In this document: one piece after another, positions 18,957-29,429 of the stretch | Layout of the letters: every line of letters begins with the position of its first letter | Position numbering within the stretch: the stretch's first letter is position 1 | DNA from: Saccoglossus kowalevskii | Lineage: Eukaryota > Hemichordata > Enteropneusta > Harrimaniidae | Assembly: GCF_000003605.2 (NCBI RefSeq) | Contig: NW_003116469.1 | Coordinates: 73,727-111,778, forward strand | Length of the DNA stretch: 38,052 nt | Reading direction: 5' to 3' | The notes under the pieces: generated by a model | Seen by the model: the letters and a program-made list of their open reading frames with translations, nothing else | Database searches by the model: none | What the model was told of the DNA's origin: nothing | Position numbers and translations under genes: made by a program

Positions 18957-19362
18957 TTAACACTGACGTATGCTGCCGCCTGCAGGGCAGGTATCAGAGC
19001 ATACTTGTAACCCTTATGTGTTGCAGCTGCTACAACAGACATAATAGCTATCATAGTCAGGCTTAGCAACTGACGCAACTGGTATAGCGTGTTAGATAAC
19101 TTCCAATGAACATCAGCATGCACTTATTGTTGGTGCTGGGACTGTTCCAGCTGCTGGTAATGTTACTAATGTTGGGGTTCTGAGATATTGCCTGTGAGAT
19201 AATCTTTTAATAGTCCAAAAGGTATTACATGTACTTCTGCATTTGATATGAGATGGAGATACTTTGGTGCTACATTTTGTCAGCTTCTTGAAAATTAAAG
19301 AATATCAAAGGTCATACAATGTAGCTTATGGCCTTTTAATATATCAACAAGAGAAAAAAGAA

Positions 19363-19960
19363 GATGCAGTCCGGAAACAGAGACTTGTGAATTAATCTCT
19401 GTACGTGTATGCGTCTGTCAGCCTGCTCCTGTATCTCGGACATGCCTGGGCCAATCACATTCTTACTTCACACACACATGCATATGATACATGTATATAT
19501 GCACGTTTCATGATCTGATTAAATATAGTAATGTCATTCTAATGTTAAAAATTTATCAAAATCTTCAATTGCAGAACCAGATCTTTGTTGTGTGATGGAT
19601 TCACACTCGGTACATACATTGGACATTATAGGACTTTGGTGCACCATTTTTGATTTTAAGATCAGGTTCAAATTGATCAATTTGTAACCATTTTGTTGTG
19701 GTTCCAGAACCATGTCTTTGAAATATCTTCAAACTTTATATAGTACATCATGCAACATCATCTGGCACCATAATGTTTTTTTCCCAGATCAGATTCAAAA
19801 TGTCCAAATGCAAATTCTGTTCTAGATCCATGTGACGTACATTTACTAATCGCATTCAAATTTTATAATTACTTAAAACATGTCATTTGTTTCATGTTCT
19901 GATTCAAAATGTCTGACTCATTTTAGTTTTGTTTATTATTCAACCAACAGAGACTTGTTG
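19363..19960 (+). repeat. hairpin-led type interspersed repeat (diverged)
   Basis: Begins around AAGATGCAGTCCGG with CGTGTATGCGTCTGTCAGCC downstream, then repeated subunits containing CAGATCAGATTCAAAATGTC or near variants (19785, 19899) and -TTTTGTTGTGGTTCCAGAACC. The 13-mer AACAGAGACTTGT occurs at both ends (about 19376 and 19947) as a direct repeat. The layout resembles the repeats at 14490, 21591, 27815 and 37167, but sequence similarity is weak, so class membership is inferred. Confidence 0.35.
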
Positions 19961-20895
19961 ATCGGTGATTCAGACATTCTAGTTACTAGGCATGCTACTA
20001 CAGCAACCTAATACATAATTGAAAACTTTACATATAGGAAATACAGTAGTGCATATGCCATACCATTGTTTGTCTGAGGGATTACCTGCTAGCTAGTTTC
20101 TCTATTGTGCATTTTTTTGACTATACCGACTATTCAAAACATCATTTTTTTAGATTTTTAAAGCAAATGATCTGGAATTGCAGAGAATGTTTGTAACACT
20201 GTAGGCTAGATAATCATGTCTTGAGTTTTCTATACCTGCCTTTGTTCTTCAGGTATGACCAAATAACTACTGACTTGCTACAAACAACAGATTGTCGGTG
20301 GCTTGTCTGTATTTGTTTACTTGTAGCTTGGAAACAAGGCAGATAAAAAGGAACCGACAGATGATCATTCGGCCTACTGCATTGATGTTGAAACAGGAAG
20401 TAATAATAAGGGATATTACTTCTGCATTTGATGTCAAGAGTGAGACCCAAATTGTGAAGTGCAAGAAGTGTTCTCCTTACACGAAAATGCAACTGAGCAA
20501 ATTTTCACTTTTCTTATTATAGTAAATTAAGTTATTAATATTAATTATATATTAGTTTAAATTAAAAGTTGCTCATTAAGTAGACACATGTATACTGTCA
20601 GTTTCATGAAAATGATTTGTGAAGCTGAACTTCTGGGGATTTGACATTGCCAATAATATACAACAAACAACATCAGGAAAAAACATACCACGCACAGACT
20701 TTCAGTCTCAAAATAAGTTTCAAAAATATTGTCCTAAATGGCAACTAGCGATATGGGACATTTCTAATTATTTATGTGTAAAATGGTAAATTCAACAGAA
20801 AACACTCGGGCCATTTTAGGACATTTTGAAAAAATACAAATTACTGATATTCGGTAAGCAATCTGTATCAGTGCCTCCTATTGCAGTACTACATG
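19961..20895. other. intronic stretch, no supported gene
   Basis: Open frames of 65-92 codons occur on both strands over 20214-20522. Overlapping opposite-strand frames with no splice sites or recognisable domain argue against coding. Nothing else seen. Confidence 0.45.
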
Positions 20896-21110
20896 TACTG
20901 TAAATGCATTAATTATTCACTGGGTTTTAATTTTGCTATTTTTTCTGATATTAAACTAAAATTCGCTAAGTTAAATCTACATGAACCTGTAAAATAACAA
21001 TAAGACGCATTGTTTTCTTGACAGATTTGTGAAATTCAAACACAGTGAATATGCTCAAAACATCATAATAGTAAAATTAAATGTCAGTGAAAATAAAGGG
21101 TTTTACAGTA
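20896..21110 (+). mobile_element. complete MITE, TA-CTGTAAA inverted termini
   Basis: Left end TACTGTAAATGCATTAATTA, right end GGGTTTTACAGTA; the outermost CTGTAAA/TTTACAG are inverted and each is bordered by TA, as expected for a Tc1/mariner-type TA duplication. The next blocks are also mirrored: ATTCACTGGGTTTTAATTTT on the left and AAATGTCAGTGAAAATAAAG on the right. Length 215 bp, non-coding. Its first 55 bp match the reverse complement of the right end of the copy at 6199-6314 closely, so this locus holds several related insertions. Confidence 0.75.
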
Positions 21111-21590
21111 TAAGTTGTCTGTCAGTGCACTCCATTTCAATGGTAGCTTATATTATTTTATGATGAGATTAGTATAAATCAAAAGTCAAAGAAAGATTGA
21201 AATGAATTGTACTGAGGTTAAATGTCTTGTCCCTTACAATGATTTTACAATACTGAGGTGTGTATTGAACTAATTCATGCTGAGGGACCATCTCAAATTA
21301 TCGCATTGATGAGATGAAAAGCTGTTTCGTCATAATCCTTGTCTGGAAATTCGGAGAATACTTGATTAGACAAAACAAATGTTTTTAAAGAGTCAACATG
21401 TTTTTTTTTTCATTTATTATTTACTGAGAGCTATTCCACATTACTATGCATAGAATATAAATAGTTTATCATCATTTGGAATCTATATTCCCTCAAGAGT
21501 GTATTAATCAGTGATAGTTCTTTTTCCCTGTATTTTGTAAGTAATTCATGATGAACTCAATTTTCTGGGCTCATAATAGACATATTGTCC
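21111..21590. other. intronic stretch, no feature seen
   Basis: AT-rich, no gene or repeat recognised. Confidence 0.5.
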
Positions 21591-22125
21591 AGAGTCATAT
21601 TTCAGAATCCTGTGGACCAATTCCGTTCATTCTTTGAATGTACCTAGTACCTTATGTGGGACATATGCACATGCAGTGGCTTAGCGATTCAATTCAAAAT
21701 GGCCGACTGGCAGCCATCTTGTTTTTTGAAAATGTTGTATATATACATGTTAGGATACATGTCCATGATGATTTATTTTGCAATTGGATCAAAGATGGTA
21801 GACTGGCAGGCATCTTGTTTTTGTTTTTTATGCAGTATCTTGGACGTGCTCTATCAGTTTTCATTCAAATTTGGCACATACATGTACTTTATACATGTTA
21901 GGATGCATGTCCATGACAATTTGTTTCAAAATTTGGTCAATGACGGCCGATTGACAGCCATCTGACTTTTTGGCCTTACTACTATATTTCCACAATTTAT
22001 GTACCATTTTTATTCGTATTTGGCACATACATCATACATATCAGTGTGTTTCATAATCAGATCAAAGATGGCTGAATAACAGCTGTTTCTATTTTTGGCC
22101 ATATTACTACTACACAGAACATGTG
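21591..22125 (+). repeat. hairpin-led repeat family, 5'-truncated copy related to 37167-38052
   Basis: From CAGAGTCATATTTCAGAATC (21591) through GTTCATTCTTTGAATGTACC, GGGACATATGCACATGCAGT, CAAAATGGCCGACTGGCAGC, GGATACATGTCCATGATGAT and GGATGCATGTCCATGACAAT it follows 37665-38052 almost base for base, roughly 90 percent identical by eye. It lacks the GTCCGTCC tract and leader hairpin. The unit GATGG-GACTGGCAG-CATCTTGT recurs about every 105-165 bp within it. Open frames 21638-21901 and 21654-21965 are readings of this repeat and have equivalents in the other copy. Confidence 0.85.
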
Positions 22126-25090
22126 TTTTGATGTAAATAAACAATCTGTTGTATACACCACTTGGAACTCAAGTTTCAAGGACACGCTCGCGACAAGCCC
22201 TCCGCTTTAATATGATGAGCACAAAGAGAACTTTCAAAAATTTTGCGGGAACTGTCATTTTCAATGACTTGTTATATTGAATAAAAACGCTTAAATATTC
22301 TACTAATTGCATTTCTCTGAGGCTTCTATTTCTGACAATTTGTATGGAATTTAATCAATCATGTATTGTAGTTGTACCAAATGAATTATACATATATTGT
22401 GGAAAATGTCAGGATATACACGGAAACTGCACCTATATGCAGCTGAAAGTTAATATCTGCTTGCTATTATAAATTTAGGTTATGTGGCATGACATGAATG
22501 TTTTCTCATTCTGTACATTGTTGAAATGCTGCAGCCAGTGAGCCTTTAATGCAGCATTACCATTTAGAGAAAAAAGTTGAGGGTTCTCAAACAGCGTTTT
22601 CAAAAGGCATTCTACAGAATATTATTGAATATTTGACACACAATAAATGTGCTGAATGTAACATATAATGTTAATTACATAAACAACATAAAAAATAGAT
22701 ATTATACAATAAACAGACAGATAAAATTTATTTTGTTTTTGTAACTTCAGAATGCTCTCATCATGTAGTGAAATTGTATCATAAAACAGAGAATTGCATC
22801 TGATATGCTTTGATGGTTACTTTCTAGTAATGGATCATGCATATATTGGTTATATTGCATGGGACCTATATGTTATGTATCGCAGAAACTACTGGACTTT
22901 GTGGTCAATGACACTTTGAGTAAATTCCCCATAGTTTGTGATAAATAGCCCAAGGTAGAACACATTCTGCATAACTTGTATCTCTAACCTAATTAGCATG
23001 CTGTGACTGAAGATGAACTTTGAACAGACTTACCTCCATGGATTTCTTCCACAAATGGTGTAAATATAAGATGAGGTCTTTGCGTTAATTATTCAAGCTG
23101 TGTTTATAAATATTTCTTTAGTTTAGGTCTAGGTATATGTTATAAGGTGTTATCATGTCCCATGTGATGTATACGCATGAACTCACTTGGGCTCTCAACA
23201 ATGAATAACTAATGATCACTGCTATATATGCTTAGGTTAGCAATTATCAAAGATGAATTTTTAACTTGACAGTTTTCTCTTGATACCTGAATGACAATCT
23301 ACATGGGATCTGAGTCTCCTTTAATATGTATATTAAGTTCATTGGACTATTCTCCACTTGTGTGTAGGTTGTTGTAAGGGTCCCATGCCTTGGGAAACTA
23401 GAGTTGAAATTCTTAGCTTTGGATTCGCTTAGCTGTTAACCCTACCCTTGGTGAGTATGCCACAGACTCGATTGGGAGTCTAACAGCCTCTTTCTGGGAA
23501 TCGTTCATTAATAAATGTGACTTTGCAGGAGGGACCTTGTTTTAGTTCACAGGAGCTTGTGTTCAACTCGACCTGGTTAACAACAGGACAGCATAACACA
23601 TTAGGATAAGCTGGCAGATGCTCTCTGATGTGAACACTGATCTGTTCCATAGATTTTAATTCAATCTGGGTGCATTTATTGGTCTATACCGTACATGTAG
23701 CCTGAATACAGTATTTTGCAGCTAGTGTGCAAAGCATAATGAAGTCCTGGGAATGAAATGGATTTAACAAGAATAAAATTTGGTTTGCAGTTCCCTCAAG
23801 AATAAGATTTGTTAATTCAGTTCAAAGCCACCTTTGGACTAGGCTTCGATCCAAAATAGGTAAATGTGGTTTGAAACTACATAATCAGCTCAAGTGGGCA
23901 AAGCTGAATCAATTTCTATCTGAATTCAATCTATATATTGACGCTTCTTATTTTTGTCTTGTGTTAGGAACTGTCACAAATTGTATTTACAGAATTATTT
24001 TTCCTATTACAGTAATGATTGAAGGTGTGAAGGTGAAATCAATCATCGAAGTTGTAAATAATTCACAGGAATAATTTCAAACTTGGATACAATGTATATT
24101 ATAAATTTTATTATTTCTTGCTTGTATGTTTACAAAATACCAATGAAAATGGGACTTTAATAACATTGACATTAGTCTGGCTAACAGCAGAATAAGGACC
24201 CATAAAACTTGAGTAGGAGTTGAGATTAAATGCTAAATATGTCAAATAACCTATCTACATGTACATACTTTATAAGTTGATTAATAGTTTTCTTGTAACC
24301 CATGTACTTGTGTACAGTGAAATGGAATGAAATGTGGCATATACGTGGTACTGACTAGTGATACATTTTTCATAACTGTTTTCCAGATTAAAAATAAAAT
24401 TGAAAAATTAATAGACAAATGTATGACTGTCTGCTTATGTATTCAATCTTATTAAAATCTGATGTATTGAACATCATGAATTAAATTTATTTCATATACT
24501 TTATTTTTACTGTATTTTTATTATTTTGTTATTGTTTTTATTATTATTTACATCTTATTTTGTATTACGTTAACTATCATAACATGCTTTATGGGCTTCG
24601 TAATTACATTAAAAAAATTGGCAGCAAATAATAATAAATTCAAGTAAAAAAAAAGTGTATAATAAAATAAACAATTAAAAAAAAATATAAGCCCAAACGA
24701 GGATATTATCAGATTGCATATTTATTGTGTTTACAATGTCTAACTGCATATGTAATGTTTGTTTGTTCTACTGATATCTCACAAGCCGTCTTTGCAGTTT
24801 TCAGTTATTAACTTTTTATGTACATGTTGTAGATGCTCTCAGATAATGTGCAGATTTGAGTCATTTTTCTACATAAACAAAGGAAAATGTTGAAACGTGC
24901 CAAAGTTCATTACGTAGTATATTAAGAAAAATCTGAATGTTCAAATGAGTGCTATGGTTTTCGGAGCTGATACAGCTGGTACAGCTTTTTACAGAATAGC
25001 AAATATTATTTTCAATGCTGGATGTATTATACATTTTATCACATGATATACCACATATCATTCTAGGTTATTATCACTATCTCAGGGATT
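22126..25090. other. long intronic stretch without supported genes
   Basis: No exon with splice support and no recognised repeat. A CpG-containing patch (CACGCTCGCGACAAG) occurs near 22181-22195. Around 23385-23500 the sequence is less AT-rich and contains a short inverted pair (GACTCGATTGGGAGTC, 23466-23481) but resembles no RNA gene I can name. 24480-24700 is very AT-rich. Confidence 0.45.
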
Positions 25091-25094
25091 TGTT

Positions 25095-25385
25095 TAAACA
25101 AGAGAACAGGGGCCCAGCGCCCTCATGCCATGGCCATGTGTCTCCTTACCCTGGGGAGCAGATCCTCTGGCAACCATAAAATTCTGATTGACCAGGGATC
25201 ACATGTGTCTTCAACAATTACCTGTCCGATAGTAATTTTGGCTCCAAGGAAGCCATAGAATGCTCCATTTCAACTTAGAATTATCAAAAACTCCACACCC
25301 TGGTAGGGAGAACCCTAACTCTCCCCCACTTGGTGGCATCGCTAAATTGCAGTGCTCCCTCTTGCAGTTTTTTTCTAGAAAAACC
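25095..25385. other. GC-richer island of unknown nature
   Basis: From CAAGAGAACAGGGGCCCAGC to CTCCCTCTTGCAG the composition shifts to near-balanced G+C, with GGGGCCCAGCGCCC, CATGCCATGGCCATG and TTACCCTGGGGAGCAGATCC, then returns to AT-rich. No long open frame and no clear inverted ends. Possibly a fragment of an older mobile element or SINE; I see no Pol III A and B boxes at proper spacing. Confidence 0.35.
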
Positions 25386-26108
25386 CCTGCTAGCTGATAT
25401 GGTACATTATAGGTTTCACATTGAACATTATTTACCGGTAGTGCATGTTTGCAAAGAAAAACGGATCGTGTGGCGGTACCCCTTTTATTGCAACATTAAA
25501 AGATTTTCAGAATAACATAACTACATAAATGGTGCAATGCCACTATATTAACTAGTGATAAAATCAAAACTAAATGTCTTTTTGAAAGATAACGATAGAC
25601 AAGGGAATATTTCTGCCAATTTATGATGGCCATAACTGCATATATGCGTTCATTGACGCACTCGAACGTCATCCCTCATTAGAATAAATTAGCATATGAT
25701 TGGTAAGGGGAATTCAGTAAAAGTATAATTTCTGTCTTTTTAGAACTCAGAATAGGTCGTTTGAGAAAAAGTTTATGAAAAGATAAATGAACCTGTGTTT
25801 GCATTTGACTGCAGTACAACTTTAACAAATGTTACAGTTACAGTTTTGTCAAATAGAGGAAAAGCAAAATGCATATTTGGTGCATTCACCTTGAAAACAG
25901 TTTGATATTAACTCCAGATTAGGTTGCAGGGTTTAAAATAAAAAAAAACTGGAAATACTGCATACTGTAAATTTACTGAGAAAGGAGTCATTTATTCATG
26001 ATCATGTACATCTGTATATAAACAGCTTCTAGTACTAAAATACTGGTGGTCCAGTATTTATTTTTTCAGCTTCGCAATGTGATTGCAAACAGGTGAAAAA
26101 TATCTACA
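25386..26108. other. intronic stretch, no feature seen
   Basis: AT-rich with no exon, RNA or mobile element recognised. Confidence 0.5.
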
Positions 26109-26157
26109 TTTATACATACCATAAATGTACTCGTGTTTATACATACCATAAATGTAC
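26109..26157. repeat. two-copy 22-bp tandem duplication
   Basis: The 22-mer beginning TTTATACATACCATAAATGT at 26109-26130 recurs exactly at 26136-26157, separated by TCGTG. It generates the repeated YTYHKCT peptide in the short open frame there, which is not a gene. Confidence 0.9.
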
Positions 26158-26296
26158 ATGTACTTGCGTTAAGGTTTCCACAAAAAAATTTAATTTAGAT
26201 ACCTTTTTGATAAACCACTCATTTAAACATGGATATATTGTTCAGATTGAAATAGATGAAAGCAACAAAGTTATATAAGCCAATAATGTCTTAGTT

Positions 26297-26931
26297 NNNN
26301 NNNNNNNNNNNNNNNNNNNNNNNNNNNNNNNNNNNNNNNNNNNNNNNNNNNNNNNNNNNNNNNNNNNNNNNNNNNNNNNNNNNNNNNNNNNNNNNNNNNN
26401 NNNNNNNNNNNNNNNNNNNNNNNNNNNNNNNNNNNNNNNNNNNNNNNNNNNNNNNNNNNNNNNNNNNNNNNNNNNNNNNNNNNNNNNNNNNNNNNNNNNN
26501 NNNNNNNNNNNNNNNNNNNNNNNNNNNNNNNNNNNNNNNNNNNNNNNNNNNNNNNNNNNNNNNNNNNNNNNNNNNNNNNNNNNNNNNNNNNNNNNNNNNN
26601 NNNNNNNNNNNNNNNNNNNNNNNNNNNNNNNNNNNNNNNNNNNNNNNNNNNNNNNNNNNNNNNNNNNNNNNNNNNNNNNNNNNNNNNNNNNNNNNNNNNN
26701 NNNNNNNNNNNNNNNNNNNNNNNNNNNNNNNNNNNNNNNNNNNNNNNNNNNNNNNNNNNNNNNNNNNNNNNNNNNNNNNNNNNNNNNNNNNNNNNNNNNN
26801 NNNNNNNNNNNNNNNNNNNNNNNNNNNNNNNNNNNNNNNNNNNNNNNNNNNNNNNNNNNNNNNNNNNNNNNNNNNNNNNNNNNNNNNNNNNNNNNNNNNN
26901 NNNNNNNNNNNNNNNNNNNNNNNNNNNNNNN
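26297..26931. other. assembly gap (635 N)
   Basis: Run of undetermined bases. The 231-codon reverse frame drawn through it is an artefact. A missing exon or repeat here cannot be excluded. Confidence 1.
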
Positions 26932-27024
26932 TGTCAATGAATCAGTTTATATACCAGCTGGCAGATGGGTGTGAAAAATCTATTAAACTGGTTCTGTCAA
27001 TATACTGGAAGTGTGTTAACAAGC

Positions 27025-27130
27025 AGTGGTCCCTCTAAGGCAATACAACGTGTCATTGACACACAGAGATTTGTTGTGACAGAACTATAGCTTTATTCTC
27101 TGATTGACCAATGACAACAGAATATCATAC
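27025..27130. mobile_element. possible hAT-like MITE end
   Basis: CAGTGGTCCCTCTAAGGCAA at 27025 resembles a hAT-type terminus (CAGTG-start, CCCTCTA), and the same CCCTCT motif makes up the hairpin at 7994-8024. No opposite end was found within a kilobase, so this is a fragment at best. Confidence 0.25.
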
Positions 27131-27814
27131 ATTGATATAGTAATCTTCAAAAATATCTTTACTAGTATATACCTCCCTTCCTAGGAGTGCCAACTTAATT
27201 TTTAGGATTTCATTTTGATTTTTTAAAATCTCTACATATCGCAGAAGAGCAAACATTTAACAAGCCACTCAGTATTTATCACTGGAGTGTCTGGGGTGTT
27301 CATACAACCAGACTTCACTTGTACATGCCATAAAGTATTGTGTGTGTACTGACTGCATATGGTTCTCATTTGATATCTTTTATACATACCGTACATGTAC
27401 ATACATACATGTCACCCTTAGGTAGACTGTGCTTTTCTCATTGTCATTCATCAATATTTCTCCTCTCCTTCTATAGATGGACATTAGTCCAGCATATTGC
27501 AATGGGAGGGGGAACCATTTAGACTGGTAACTACAGTCATAATATTTATAATAATAGCTGACCCTCATATTAACATCAGGCCACTTTTACAAAGTTGACA
27601 TCACATCGTGATCACATAAAACATTCACTTTATTTAAATAGTTTCTTTACAAAGCGGTCTATTCAGATTATACTGGTGTATTGTAGACATAACATATTTT
27701 TTAATATATAGTCACATTTTTATTGCAAAGCAGTGGTCCAGTGATGCTAGGAATTTGTTGCATAACCTGTTAAAATTATTAATACAGTTATTGTAAGTAT
27801 ACATGGTTTTTTTG
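27131..27814. other. intronic stretch, no feature seen
   Basis: No exon support. TACATGTACATACATACATG near 27393-27412 is a short palindromic microsatellite. Confidence 0.5.
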
Positions 27815-28330
27815 CCCTCGACTGGACACAGTCCGTGGGTTCATGGATACAGTTCTGTGCATCTGTCCATTTGTCAGAAGTTCATGAACTGATTTTGGTA
27901 TACAAATAGTGTAAAAACCTGTATTTTATATTTGTAGAACATTATCTTCATTCTGGGATCATCGATTTTGTCAACCTTATGGGTAACACTTGTTAGCATA
28001 CTTCGGCACTTCCTCTATTTTTCAGATTTTTTTGCCATTTTGTGATATCCAGTTATGTCCAAATAATTTTGTTTCAGCACTTCAATGAAAATGATTTGTG
28101 TTACAATCTAAAATTGATAACTGTCTGTCATTTTGTTTGTTGAAAATTAGCAATTTTCAGTTTTTTAACAATTCTGCTTATATTACAAATTCACTTCTTC
28201 CAATTATGTCAAAACTTGGTTCACACACAATTGTGTTCTAGCACATCAACGAAAGTGAAAAACATAGTTGTTTATTTTTATATTCTTACCGGAGTATTCT
28301 CTCATAATTTGTGGCCCAAGGCAATGTTTT
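27815..28330 (+). repeat. hairpin-led interspersed repeat
   Basis: Leader TGCCCTCGACTGGACACAGT, in which GACTG and CAGTC pair around GACA, is followed by CTGTGCATCTGTCCATTTGTC. Subunits then contain ATTTTCAG and TTATGTCCAAATAATTTTGT (28053) or TTATGTCAAAACTTGGTTCA (28204), each followed by a TTCTAGCACATCAACGAAAG-type block (28082, 28240). Same architecture as 14490 and 37167, distinct sequence. Confidence 0.5.
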
Positions 28331-29023
28331 GCACTTAAAACTTGAGTGTCAGAGTTGTTTTCAAGATTTATTTTAATTTGAAAAAAAATTAAGAGAGCCT
28401 CCAGATAATTCTTCTACAAATGACAGTCTAATCCCATCTAATCTCTATTGTTGATGTCGGATTAAAGAATAATTTTCATTACAAATCTAACTCACTAAAA
28501 GCTGCACAATTATTTGTGTTCATTGTGTTTGTTATAGAATTTTTTTTTTTTTTGAAAAATCATGGAAAATACAAAAAAAAATCAGAGTTTAATAGATTCC
28601 CTATAGATTTAAGTGATTTCAACTGTTCAAACAATCAGCTGAAAGGTTCAAATGTCAATCTCATCATAATAATAAATATCAAACTACAACTAACACTGGG
28701 ATTGGTTGAACTGTGATGACCTGAGCTAAATAAAGTGAGGACTACTAAATCTACTGGTATTGATTAACTCTGCACTTTTACAGGTATTAGTTGTAAACCA
28801 ATAATTTAAACACTGATCGAGATTATTGTTTACTTGAGTCGATGCAAAGCTGCTTACACAATTGTGTATGCATACACTACTGATAGACCAAATGTTGTAA
28901 ATGTCAACACAATTTGTGGCTTTCAGAGAATAAAATCCATCCCAAATAAGTCCTTTACTTTAAATTTGCTTGAAAACATGAATATATACATGACATGACA
29001 TACATGTATACATGTAATTTAGG
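28331..29023. other. intronic stretch, no feature seen
   Basis: AT-rich; poly-T and poly-A runs near 28542 and 28573. The 66-codon open frame at 28516 is compositionally AT-driven and not supported. Confidence 0.5.
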
Positions 29024-29110
29024 TAATAATAATAATAATAATAACTTTATTGCATCCTTAGAATTACAAATTTTCTACTGGATTACAGCAATAAATATAT
29101 AAGTGATTAA
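29024..29110 (-). mobile_element. LINE or SINE 3' end with (TTA)n tail
   Basis: On the reverse strand the sequence reads GGATGCAATAAAGTTATTAT and continues as TTA repeats (29024-29044 on the + strand as TAA repeats). An AATAAAG followed by a trinucleotide tail is the usual 3' end of many invertebrate non-LTR retrotransposons and their SINE partners. The body upstream of the tail (higher coordinates) has no recognisable coding sequence, so the copy is short or heavily decayed. Confidence 0.5.
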
Positions 29111-29221
29111 AATATTAATGAGACATCATCTTTATCAGTAACTCATTGTCTACTTTATTATTTTTATTGAACATCTTTATACTTTTACATTTTTGTTTTG
29201 AATATTCCAATGTATTCTCAG

Positions 29222-29428
29222 CTCAAAGCTTTGCCACTGAACGCTATACAAATGTATGTTGCTAAGATGTGCACCTCTGTGCCATTTGTTTCTATGGACT
29301 ATACACTAGCTGCTATGAAAACAGCTAAAGTCAAGATAACAGCACAAACTGAAATACAAGATAATCCTGAACAACCAAATTTATACATGTTGCACATGTT
29401 GGGAGAATCTTGTGACGCTGTTCAGTAG
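29222..29428 (+). CDS. unsupported open reading frame, possible orphan terminal exon
   Basis: After TATTCTCAG (a possible acceptor ending at 29221) an open frame of 68 codons reads LKALPLNAIQMYVAKMCTSV and continues with a balanced composition to GESCDAVQ and a TAG stop. An AATAAA lies downstream at about 29604. G+C is higher than the surroundings and the amino-acid make-up looks more protein-like than other frames here. It would be a phase 0 entry, which does not match the phase 2 GRAMD1 exons upstream. I recognise no domain; chance remains the likeliest explanation. Confidence 0.12.
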   Translation, partial: LKALPLNAIQMYVAKMCTSVPFVSMDYTLAAMKTAKVKITAQTEIQDNPEQPNLYMLHMLGESCDAVQ

Positions 29429-29429
29429 A

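Noticed and set aside
18815-19123. 102-codon reverse-strand open frame
   Set aside because: Its core lies in the TTAA-flanked MITE and its inverted ends. No recognisable domain, so it is element sequence and not a gene.
20214-20522. Overlapping open frames on both strands
   Set aside because: Mutual overlap, no splice sites and no domain. Open by chance in a locally stop-poor patch.
23385-23500. Resemblance of GAGTTGAAATTCTTAGCT to an 18S rRNA block (GAGGTGAAATTCTTGG)
   Set aside because: The similarity stops after about 16 bases and the flanks do not match rRNA, so it is a chance resemblance.
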